Made by a program: the position numbers and the translations under genes. The notes below the pieces were generated by a model. The model was given only the letters and a program-made list of their open reading frames with translations. It did not search any database and had not been told where the DNA came from. 64,000 nt of DNA from a bacterium (GTDB lineage: Bacteria > Krumholzibacteriota > Krumholzibacteriia > JACNKJ01): NCBI GenBank assembly GCA_024231955.1, contig JAAEPZ010001024.1, positions 496,001-560,000 on the forward strand, read 5' to 3'. This document shows positions 25,854-32,971 of the stretch, piece after piece (the first letter of the stretch is position 1; every line of letters begins with the position of its first letter).

Positions 25854-28388
25854 CTATTTCAACAGGGTCACTCTGACGGTTTGCAGAGTCCCTTTTGCCT
25901 CAAGGCGGATCAGATAGACGCCGGTTCCGAGTTTGCGATTGCTCGAGCTCCGACCGTCCCATTCGAGATCGTGCGCGCCGGCGGCCATGACATCATCGAT
26001 AAGCGTGGCCATGCAACGACCCGCGGCGTCGTGGACCGTCAGACGTACCGGTCCCGTCTCCGCCAATGAGAAGCGCAGCCTAGTCTCCGGATTGAACGGA
26101 TTGGGCCAGGCGCCGTACAGCCGGGTGGCCGACGGCAGGGGATTGAGATCAACCGTCTCGCTGGCGAGAATGGTCCACGGTTCACCCTGAACCCGGGCAT
26201 GGAGGGTGTAGCGGAACGATCCGCCTCGGTGGAGAAGGGGATCACGATCAAAGGCCGCAAAGTTGCCCGGCGTGGACATCCGCCAGGCGACCTCGCTCTC
26301 GGTGCCGGTCTCGTCCGAGCGAAGCAGGCGGAAGTTGCCGGAATCGCCGCCGTCCGTCAACTCCCACCGTATGTCGACCAGGCCGCTCATCGGTGACAGG
26401 AGAAACGACGAGAGAAGAGCCGGCGTGTTCGGAACCTGGAGGATCCAGAGGCCGTCATCGCTGTCCGCCACAAAGATCCGATCTCCCTTGAACACAAGGC
26501 CGCAGGCCAGGTCGCCGGTATCGTAAAAGCCCACCTCGACAGGGGTGGCGGGGTTGGTGACGTCGATCATCCTGACTCCATTATAGCCATCGGCCAGATA
26601 GACATGATTGTCGTCGATGGCGACGTCCAAAGCGTAGCTCGCTGCTTCGAAACAACCCGCTTCGAAAGGGTCGGCCGGGTTGGAGATGTCGATCACCCGC
26701 AGGCCGTTTGATTCATCCGCCACGTAGGCGTATGTACCGTTGATGGCTACGGCCAATGCGGAACCCTCCGTGTCGTGATGACCCACCTCGAATGGGTCGG
26801 CGGGATTGGAGATATCGATCAGCAACAGGCCGTTGTGATGATCGGCCACGCAGGCCAGGGAGCCGTCGATGGCCACGTCACACGCGAGACCGTCCGTGTC
26901 CAGGTTCCCCCATTCCCAGGTCGCTGCGGGGTCGGCAACATCTATAATCCGTAAGCCGTTTTCGCTGTCCGCGATATAGGCATAGACCCCTTTGACGATG
27001 ACATTGCGGGCCCAGCCCCCGGTTATGAAGAAGCCCGCTTCAAATAGGGCGTTGGGATCGGCAACATCGATTATTCTCAGACCGTTCATGCCTGCCGCCA
27101 CGTAGGCCCTGTTGCCGCCGATATCAAGACCGCAACCGTTGCCCTCGATTCGGCAGGACCCCAATTTCGCAAGCTCTCCGGGATCGGATACGTCGAGTAT
27201 CCGCAGTCCGGCGAGGCCATCAACCAGGTAGGCGGTATTTCCGTTGACGCAGACCCTGCTCAGGGAGCCCTCCGCTCCCAGAGAACTCACCTCGTGAGGG
27301 TTTGCCGGATTCGTGATGTCGATTGCCAGCAAACCCTGATAGTGGTCGGCGACGTATGCCAGATTGTCGTCGATCGCCACATTGCAGGCGATGCCCGCCG
27401 TATTGTTGCTGCCGATTTCGTAAGGTGTCGCCGGGTTTGAGATGTTGATTACCCGCAGGCCGTTCATGCTGTCGGCCACATAGGCGAGATTCCCGGCAAC
27501 GGCCACACTGCGAACGCTGAAGTTGGTGACCTCGGCGCCGACCTCGAACGGAGAGGCGGGGTTGGAGATATCGATCACTCGCAAACCATTCCAGTAATCC
27601 GCCACGTAGACATGCTTGCCGCTGACGGCCACATCCACCGCAATACCTCCGGTATCCAGATAGCCCACCTCGACAGGCGCCGCAGGATCGGAGATGCTGA
27701 TTATCCGCAAGCCCTCCATACCATCGGCGATGTAGATGTGGTTGTCGTCGAAGGCGGCATTCTGCGCATTACCGGCGGTATCCAAGTGCCCTACCTCGTA
27801 GGGCCCGGTCGGGTCGGCAATGTCGATTACCCTCAGACCGGTATCCAGAGAGGTCAAGCAGGCGTAATTGCCGCTGACAGCAAGACCGGTATGGTGCCCC
27901 GACGCCTCAAAGGAGCCGAGTTCGAATGGGGCTGCGGGATCGGCGATGTTGATTACATGCAGACCGTCCGAGGCGGTGACCACATAAGCGAGATCGCCCT
28001 TTATCGCAACCCGACGGATCGGTCCCGGCAACAGCAGCTCACCCAGATGTTGCGGGGCGTTCGGATTGGTGAAATCTGTCAGCGTCAGAATGGCTCCATC
28101 GTTGGTCAGCACGATGAAATCCTCCGTCGCAATGGTGTTGCAGGGTCCATGCGCCCAACGCCCGGCCAGTGAAATATACTCACTGTCACCCGTGGTTCGC
28201 TCAGAGCCGCTCAACTGACTCTCAAGTAGAGGAAATTCCGGAAAAAAATTATCGGCTGGATTTGATATCGAATTTCGGCTGATCAGGCTGCCGTTACCGA
28301 GAGCCGCCGCAGCGGCGCTAGAGAGCAGCATGATTAACGCCAGAAAGGACGGCAGCAGCCGGCCCCTCCGCATGAAAGTCCCCCCCAT
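25854..28388 (-). CDS. Secreted protein with 14 LVIVD repeats (two propellers) and a FlgD/T9SS-like C-terminal domain
   Basis: 844 residues; AAGGAG seven bases upstream fixes the ATG at 28388. Signal peptide about 1-30. From about residue 75 to 665 there are fourteen repeats of almost exactly 42 residues, pattern VAIDDNLAYVADHYQGLLAI followed by DITNPANP. Forty-two residues is a typical blade length, so 14 repeats fit two seven-bladed propellers. A beta-rich linker is followed by a C-terminal domain (about 760-844) with AWPNPFNPETRLRF, LEWDGRSSSNRKLGTGVYLIRLE and a VTLLK end. That domain resembles FlgD Ig-like and type IX sorting domains and is shared by several proteins in this window. The protein is probably extracellular or cell-surface; its binding partner is unknown. 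Confidence 0.88.
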   Translation of the reverse strand: MGGTFMRRGRLLPSFLALIMLLSSAAAAALGNGSLISRNSISNPADNFFPEFPLLESQLSGSERTTGDSEYISLAGRWAHGPCNTIATEDFIVLTNDGAILTLTDFTNPNAPQHLGELLLPGPIRRVAIKGDLAYVVTASDGLHVINIADPAAPFELGSFEASGHHTGLAVSGNYACLTSLDTGLRVIDIADPTGPYEVGHLDTAGNAQNAAFDDNHIYIADGMEGLRIISISDPAAPVEVGYLDTGGIAVDVAVSGKHVYVADYWNGLRVIDISNPASPFEVGAEVTNFSVRSVAVAGNLAYVADSMNGLRVINISNPATPYEIGSNNTAGIACNVAIDDNLAYVADHYQGLLAIDITNPANPHEVSSLGAEGSLSRVCVNGNTAYLVDGLAGLRILDVSDPGELAKLGSCRIEGNGCGLDIGGNRAYVAAGMNGLRIIDVADPNALFEAGFFITGGWARNVIVKGVYAYIADSENGLRIIDVADPAATWEWGNLDTDGLACDVAIDGSLACVADHHNGLLLIDISNPADPFEVGHHDTEGSALAVAINGTYAYVADESNGLRVIDISNPADPFEAGCFEAASYALDVAIDDNHVYLADGYNGVRMIDVTNPATPVEVGFYDTGDLACGLVFKGDRIFVADSDDGLWILQVPNTPALLSSFLLSPMSGLVDIRWELTDGGDSGNFRLLRSDETGTESEVAWRMSTPGNFAAFDRDPLLHRGGSFRYTLHARVQGEPWTILASETVDLNPLPSATRLYGAWPNPFNPETRLRFSLAETGPVRLTVHDAAGRCMATLIDDVMAAGAHDLEWDGRSSSNRKLGTGVYLIRLEAKGTLQTVRVTLLK

Positions 28389-28492
28389 GATATTCTCCTT
28401 CTATATGATTTGAGTAACGGGTTTTAAGTCGGGAAGCCCGTTACGAATTCAACGCTGAAACGGACAGCCGTTAATATGATCGAGCAAAAATA

Positions 28493-28520
28493 ATCCCGAA
28501 TCACATGCGTGATCCGGGAT
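28493..28520 (-). terminator. Rho-independent terminator (minus strand) after a decayed gene
   Basis: ATCCCGGATCAC and GTGATTCGGGAT (minus-strand sense) form a 12-bp stem with one mismatch, and a T-rich run follows on the minus strand. It lies just beyond the relic reading frame at 28545. Confidence 0.7.
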
Positions 28521-28544
28521 GGAGTATCGTTCCAATGTTCTGTT

Positions 28545-28680
28545 TTAGTGGAGAAGCACGGCTTTGGTGACTGCATCGCCGACTGGTGTCTGCACCCGCA
28601 CCAGGTATCCCCGTTCCGGTGGGAGACGAGCACGCGTCGATCCATGGTGATGACGGCCACGAAGCCGGCGAAGCAGACGA
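28545..28680 (-). pseudogene. Relic C-terminus of a FlgD/T9SS-like secreted protein
   Basis: Read on the minus strand, the frame ending at 28545 gives GRHHHGSTRARLPPERGYLV then RVQTPVGDAVTKAVLLH and a stop. This closely follows the end pattern of the other FlgD-like domains here (WDGRD..GR.LPSGVYLVRLE.....KVVLLK). It has no start codon in a sensible place and an upstream in-frame stop. A terminator follows directly at 28493-28520. I read it as the surviving tail of a deleted or frame-shifted gene. It is too short for certainty. Confidence 0.5.
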
Positions 28681-28757
28681 TACATGTCAAGACCCCCGGC
28701 TAAGAGGCAATTGTATTATACCAAATATCCAGGGGTTATATCTGATGGGATGGGAGG

Positions 28758-28805
28758 GGCGCGGTGGCTCCTCACCGGAGTGAGCAACGAGGAGACCACC
28801 GCGCC
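28758..28805. terminator. 16-bp hairpin between the signal-peptide ORF and the relic tail
   Basis: GGCGCGGTGGCTCCTC (28758-28773) pairs with GAGGAG-A-CCACCGCGCC (28789-28805) with one bulged A. No clear T-run. It lies just downstream of the 27-residue minus-strand ORF. Confidence 0.5.
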
Positions 28806-28818
28806 TTCTGGAAATTAC

Positions 28819-28902
28819 TTAAACGGGCCCATACCCTTGCGCATTTGCCAGTGAAGGAATTATCAGAATTATAATAGTCAGGACGACGGCTACCAGTTTC
28901 AT
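28819..28902 (-). CDS. 27-residue ORF consisting almost wholly of a signal peptide (truncated gene or tiny secreted peptide)
   Basis: MKLVAVVLTIIILIIPSLAN followed by AQGYGPV and a stop. This is a textbook signal peptide with a likely cleavage after ANA, leaving about six residues. GGGAG lies ten bases upstream of the ATG. It could be the surviving N-terminus of a secreted protein gene whose C-terminal relic lies 140 bases further on, or a real short peptide gene ended by the adjacent hairpin. I favour the first reading. Confidence 0.4.
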   Translation of the reverse strand: MKLVAVVLTIIILIIPSLANAQGYGPV

Positions 28903-29029
28903 ATGTGTGCATCTCCCATATTTGGCCGCAACAATAAACCGTCTCCCGGAATCCTGAGTATTGTGCGGCGCAGTGAATGATATATTGCATCTAGTGTACC
29001 AGCGTAATCCGCGCACGGCCCTTAACACA

Positions 29030-29058
29030 AAAACCCGAGACGAAGAACGTCCCGGGCT
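29030..29058 (-). terminator. Rho-independent terminator of the glycan-degradation cluster
   Basis: On the minus strand CCCGGGACG, loop TTCTT, CGTCTCGGG, then TTTTTGTGTT. It lies about 100 bases beyond the stop of the alpha-mannosidase gene, the last gene of the cluster. Confidence 0.8.
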
Positions 29059-29157
29059 TGCTGATGTGCCTGCCGGGAAACGAGACTTGAACGCTTCCTG
29101 GCGACCGAAAGATAGTGGTTCGACCCCACCATGATCAAATCGAATTACGAGATTGTC

Positions 29158-31929
29158 TCAATCGTCGGCCTGCGTTTGGAATTCGACCTCCACCGTCTCG
29201 ATGCCGTGTGGGCGAATCTCCAGGGCGATCTCACGGGTCTTTGGCGTCGCGATCTCCCCCCGACGCTCCTCGAGCAGGTTCACTCGCCATGCGGCCTTGA
29301 CGTCCAGGCCGAAGGTCAGCGTCTCGGTTACAGTCGCGGCGCCGAGGTTGCAGAGACGCACCACCAGGGTGTTCCGCTCCGCCTGCAGCTTGATTGCCGT
29401 CACCTGCACGTTCTCGCCGCCGGCAAGCAGCAGGTCGTCGCCGCCGGCGGTCATCCGGTCCGGGCAACCCTGCCCCGTCAACGGTTCGACCCGCCAGCGT
29501 TGTGAAGCGGACTTGATTCCGGCGGTTCCGTAATCGCCGGCAAACGGGAGCACCGCGTAACGGTATCGTGCTTCGCCCGGGCACTGCGCATCGGGGGTGT
29601 GGATCGTCGGACCGGCGTTGCCGCAGTTGCGCGAGTCGAAGTCGTCCCGCGAAAGCCAACCCACCGCGCGGAGCAACGTCAGCGACAGTCCGCTGCCGCC
29701 CTCATTGTCGAGGGGCGCAACTTCGGGCAGGCCCCGATTGAGTACCGCCAGCCCACCCTCGGCGAACTGCAAAAGCGAGTAGTCCTGTTGCGGATAGGTA
29801 CCGGGGTGGGGTTGCGACCAGCCCTCACCGGTCGGCGGCACAAGCGGGCGCTCATTGATATAGTAGTGGCCGTCCGACACGAGCGTGTCGGAGGCATTGT
29901 CGGTTGTGAATTCGATCCGAAGCCGATGATCCTCTGCGCGGTTGTCGAAGAGCGTGTCGATCTCTAGCAGGGGACTGCCCGCGCGGAGCAACAGGCGGGT
30001 TTGCACGCGGCAGTTCACCGTTTCGATTGAGCGGCGCTTGCGGTCGCTGTCGATGGCGCGCGGCAGCGGCAGATCGAACTCCGCCTCCAATATGCCGACC
30101 AGGCCGCTGTCCTCGAGCACCCGCACCGTCCCGGTGCAGGCGGTCGAATATATCGTAGACGCGGGGTCGGCGGCGGAGTAGTCGTACTCGTCGCCGATAT
30201 CCGCGCTGTCCTCCAGCAGTCCGAGATCACGATAGACGCAACCGTCCCGCTTGTCGGTGATATCGAAGCAGCCGTTGTCGTGCAGCTTGATCAGCAGGAA
30301 CTCGTTCTCCAGAGTATCGCCATCGGCTCCTACGGTCGGCATGATCAGCGCAGGCTCATCATCGGTTTCACGCAGGAAATAACTGGCGTGCCCGACACCA
30401 GGCAGACTCCGCGCAACGAATTGAATGCGGAGGAAGCAATCCGCGGTGTCCCTCTCCGATTCGTCGCGGAGGAACCGCCTGCCGAAGTGATCAAGATAAA
30501 CCTGCAGCTGCTCCCGCTGCTTCGAACTGAACAGCCCGGCCCGATAATCGATACCCCAAAACCGCTCGACATACCACTTCTCGGCGATGGTGAATGGTAC
30601 CTGCTCGCCCGTCTCATCGTAAAGGCGCAGGCGCTCGAGATCATAACCGGGCGGCTGCAGTACAACCACCCGCTCCACCACCTCGGTCCGCCGCTCGGGC
30701 AGAGGGTTGAAGATGGTGATGACCGTATCGCGGTCGCCCTTTCTGTCGCGACCGAAACGGTGGGTGAGTGTGTCCATCGTATTGCTGAGATGATGCTCGG
30801 CCGTCTCCCTGACACCGGCAAAACGGGTCACCATCTCGCGGTGCACATCGTCGGTGCTGCAGCCGCAAATCGAATCGTGGGGATGGTTCGCCATGAGCAG
30901 CCGCCAGGAGTAGTCGAGCAGACCCTGCGGATAATCGAACCCGTGGAGGAGGTGCGCCGCCGCCGATACCGGTTCGAAGTAGTTCTGCAGCAAGTTCTGG
31001 CACTCCTCGTTTTGCTGCTTCAGATACATCCGCGCCGACCAGACGCCGGACAGGATGAAGTGGGTGAGTCCGCCCAGCAACTCGCCGGAGTGTCGCCGGG
31101 TCGCGGCGCCCTCCTCCCGCACTGCGTCGACGAACTCCGCAAAACCGGTATGGAGAAATTCCGTATCGGGGAAGGCCTCGCGCACCGCCGCCAGGATCGC
31201 ACCGAAGGATCTCTGAGCCGGCAGATGGTCGCCGCCGTTGCTCAGCAGCCGCACTTCGCCGTTGGAGTGCTCCTCCATCTTCTCGAAGAGCTTGCCCACC
31301 TGTTCGACCGCCCGCTCCAGCGACACATTGCGACGGGTGTGCGCGTGCCAGTATTCGTCGTAGCCAAGCCCGGCGGCGTTGTCGTAGCCGCCGCATTGAT
31401 TGACCGCCAGCACCTCGCTGCCGTCGGGGGCGACCCAGAGATACTCATGCCCGAGGTGGGCCAGCTCATCGCCGTGTCCTCGGGTATAGATGAACGAATC
31501 GATCTCGGCGCCGCGCAGGAGCTGAGGGATCTGCGCGAGGTGGCCGAAGGAGTCGGGCATATAGCCCACCTTCTGCGGCTCGCCAAAACGGCGACACACC
31601 TGGTGTCCGCGCAGCAGGTTGCGGACCATCGCCTCGTCGCTGACCAGGAACTCGTCGGGGAGAATGTACCAGGGGCCAAGCGACAGCTTGCCCTCGGCGG
31701 TGAACCGACTGAGTCGCGCCCCCTCCTCGGGATGGATCTCAAGGTAATCCTCAAGAGCTATCGCCTGACCATCCATGACGAAATGCCTGAACTCCGGATC
31801 CCGTTCGAGAGCGTCGAGAACGCCCCGGAAATTCCTGAGTAGATTGACGCGGAACTCGTGATAGGTGAGATACCATTCACGATCCCAGTGAGTATGGGAG
31901 ACGATATGAACCCGGCGGGGTGCGGTCAT
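29158..31929 (-). CDS. GH38 alpha-mannosidase
   Basis: 923 residues from the ATG at 31929 (AAGGAG seven bases upstream; the longer open frame reads into the GH130 gene and is spurious). The zinc-binding N-terminal motif SHTHWDREWYLT (His12, His14, Asp16) and the nucleophile region VGYMPDSFGHLAQIPQLL (Asp126) are intact, followed by the mid-domain (VWSARMYLKQQNEECQNLL) and C-terminal beta domains of GH38. Its length and motifs are nearest bacterial cytoplasmic members such as mannosylglycerate hydrolase and N-glycan alpha-mannosidases. There is no signal peptide, so it acts on imported oligosaccharides. It is the last gene of the cluster, 14 bases after the GH130 gene. Confidence 0.93.
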   Translation of the reverse strand: MTAPRRVHIVSHTHWDREWYLTYHEFRVNLLRNFRGVLDALERDPEFRHFVMDGQAIALEDYLEIHPEEGARLSRFTAEGKLSLGPWYILPDEFLVSDEAMVRNLLRGHQVCRRFGEPQKVGYMPDSFGHLAQIPQLLRGAEIDSFIYTRGHGDELAHLGHEYLWVAPDGSEVLAVNQCGGYDNAAGLGYDEYWHAHTRRNVSLERAVEQVGKLFEKMEEHSNGEVRLLSNGGDHLPAQRSFGAILAAVREAFPDTEFLHTGFAEFVDAVREEGAATRRHSGELLGGLTHFILSGVWSARMYLKQQNEECQNLLQNYFEPVSAAAHLLHGFDYPQGLLDYSWRLLMANHPHDSICGCSTDDVHREMVTRFAGVRETAEHHLSNTMDTLTHRFGRDRKGDRDTVITIFNPLPERRTEVVERVVVLQPPGYDLERLRLYDETGEQVPFTIAEKWYVERFWGIDYRAGLFSSKQREQLQVYLDHFGRRFLRDESERDTADCFLRIQFVARSLPGVGHASYFLRETDDEPALIMPTVGADGDTLENEFLLIKLHDNGCFDITDKRDGCVYRDLGLLEDSADIGDEYDYSAADPASTIYSTACTGTVRVLEDSGLVGILEAEFDLPLPRAIDSDRKRRSIETVNCRVQTRLLLRAGSPLLEIDTLFDNRAEDHRLRIEFTTDNASDTLVSDGHYYINERPLVPPTGEGWSQPHPGTYPQQDYSLLQFAEGGLAVLNRGLPEVAPLDNEGGSGLSLTLLRAVGWLSRDDFDSRNCGNAGPTIHTPDAQCPGEARYRYAVLPFAGDYGTAGIKSASQRWRVEPLTGQGCPDRMTAGGDDLLLAGGENVQVTAIKLQAERNTLVVRLCNLGAATVTETLTFGLDVKAAWRVNLLEERRGEIATPKTREIALEIRPHGIETVEVEFQTQADD

Positions 31930-31943
31930 GGGGTAACTCCTTG

Positions 31944-32930
31944 TCAGTTGAGGCAGGCATCCAGCAGTTGCTCCACCGTCGATACGGCCAGACCAAGACA
32001 GGTGTCGGCCGCGCCGTAGTACACCTGCACCAGGCTTGTGGGCAGCGCGAAGCCATCCTTGTCTGTTTCGGCGACGATCATGCCGCCGGGGAACACCACG
32101 TTGGGCACCTGGCCCATCAACTCGTACGGTTCGCGGGGTTCGAGAATATTGTTGCGCGTGCGGGCGATCACCCGACTCGGGTCGGCGAGATCCAGCAACA
32201 GCGCCCCCACCTGGTAGATGTTCGCAGAGGCGAAGTGGGTGGCGATGCCGTGATAGAGATGCAGCCATCCGGTGCGGGTCTTGATGGGCGGCGGGCCGGA
32301 GCCGATGAGTTCGTCCCAGTAGTGGGGCCGTCCGGCAATGACCGGGGAAACTGTGCGCCAGTTAAGCAAGTCGTCCGATTCCGAAAGCTGGATCTCACTG
32401 CCGCCGCCGGCGCCGGCGTTGATGTTCGGGTTATTGGGTCGATCAAGGCGGAGATAGCGTCCGCCGATCTTCTCGGGGAAAAGCACGCCGTTGCGGTTGC
32501 CGCCCCGTGACGCCAGGCCCATGAATTCCCAGTTCCCCATATCATGGCTGCGGGCAAGGCCGAGTTCGCAGCGATCATCGATATCAATGGCCACCATCGC
32601 GTAGCACACTCCGTCGATCACGGTCAGTCGCGGATCATAGACGTGGTGTATCTTTCCCTGCACCTGCTCGATGCCCTCAAAGAGAACGAGGTGGTCATCA
32701 ACCCGGAAGTTGAAGCCGTTGTCGCTCTCGGCCATGACCAGAAAAGTCTCCCGGCCGCGTGTCTGAACGCGCAGCATCAGGTAGATGGTATTGCCGAAAC
32801 GTGCTGCTCCGGCATTGAACACCGAGCTGGGGTCCATGATCTCGGGTGGAATGACCGGTATGTCGTTCCGCGTCAGAAGCGGGCCGCCCAAGCGGCGAAT
32901 CAAAGGGGATCCGGCGTAGATCTTTCCCAT
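31944..32930 (-). CDS. GH130 beta-mannoside phosphorylase-like enzyme
   Basis: 328 residues from the ATG at 32930, with AAGGTGG just upstream; an earlier in-frame ATG adds eight residues. Five-blade propeller family motifs are visible: PSSVFNAGAARFGNTIYLMLRV, the catalytic-acid region HHVYDPRLTVIDGVCYAMVA, HLYHGIA, and NVVFPGGM with YYGAADTCLGLA near the end. GH130 enzymes cleave beta-1,4-mannosides with phosphate to give mannose-1-phosphate; members acting on Man-beta-1,4-GlcNAc serve N-glycan breakdown. There is no signal peptide, so it is cytoplasmic. Position between a symporter and a GH38 alpha-mannosidase supports that role, but the acceptor (mannose, glucose or GlcNAc) is inferred. Confidence 0.92.
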   Translation of the reverse strand: MGKIYAGSPLIRRLGGPLLTRNDIPVIPPEIMDPSSVFNAGAARFGNTIYLMLRVQTRGRETFLVMAESDNGFNFRVDDHLVLFEGIEQVQGKIHHVYDPRLTVIDGVCYAMVAIDIDDRCELGLARSHDMGNWEFMGLASRGGNRNGVLFPEKIGGRYLRLDRPNNPNINAGAGGGSEIQLSESDDLLNWRTVSPVIAGRPHYWDELIGSGPPPIKTRTGWLHLYHGIATHFASANIYQVGALLLDLADPSRVIARTRNNILEPREPYELMGQVPNVVFPGGMIVAETDKDGFALPTSLVQVYYGAADTCLGLAVSTVEQLLDACLN

Positions 32931-32971
32931 ATGCCACCTTGCGTATGATGCCAATCAAGCGGCATCGTCAG

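Noticed and set aside
29066..29140. tRNA-like fragments: a minus-strand GTTCAAGTC near 29090 and a plus-strand GGTTCGACC with CCACCA near 29120
   Set aside because: Both resemble T-loops, but the T-stems mispair and no D arm, anticodon arm or acceptor stem can be drawn around either. At most it is tRNA debris.
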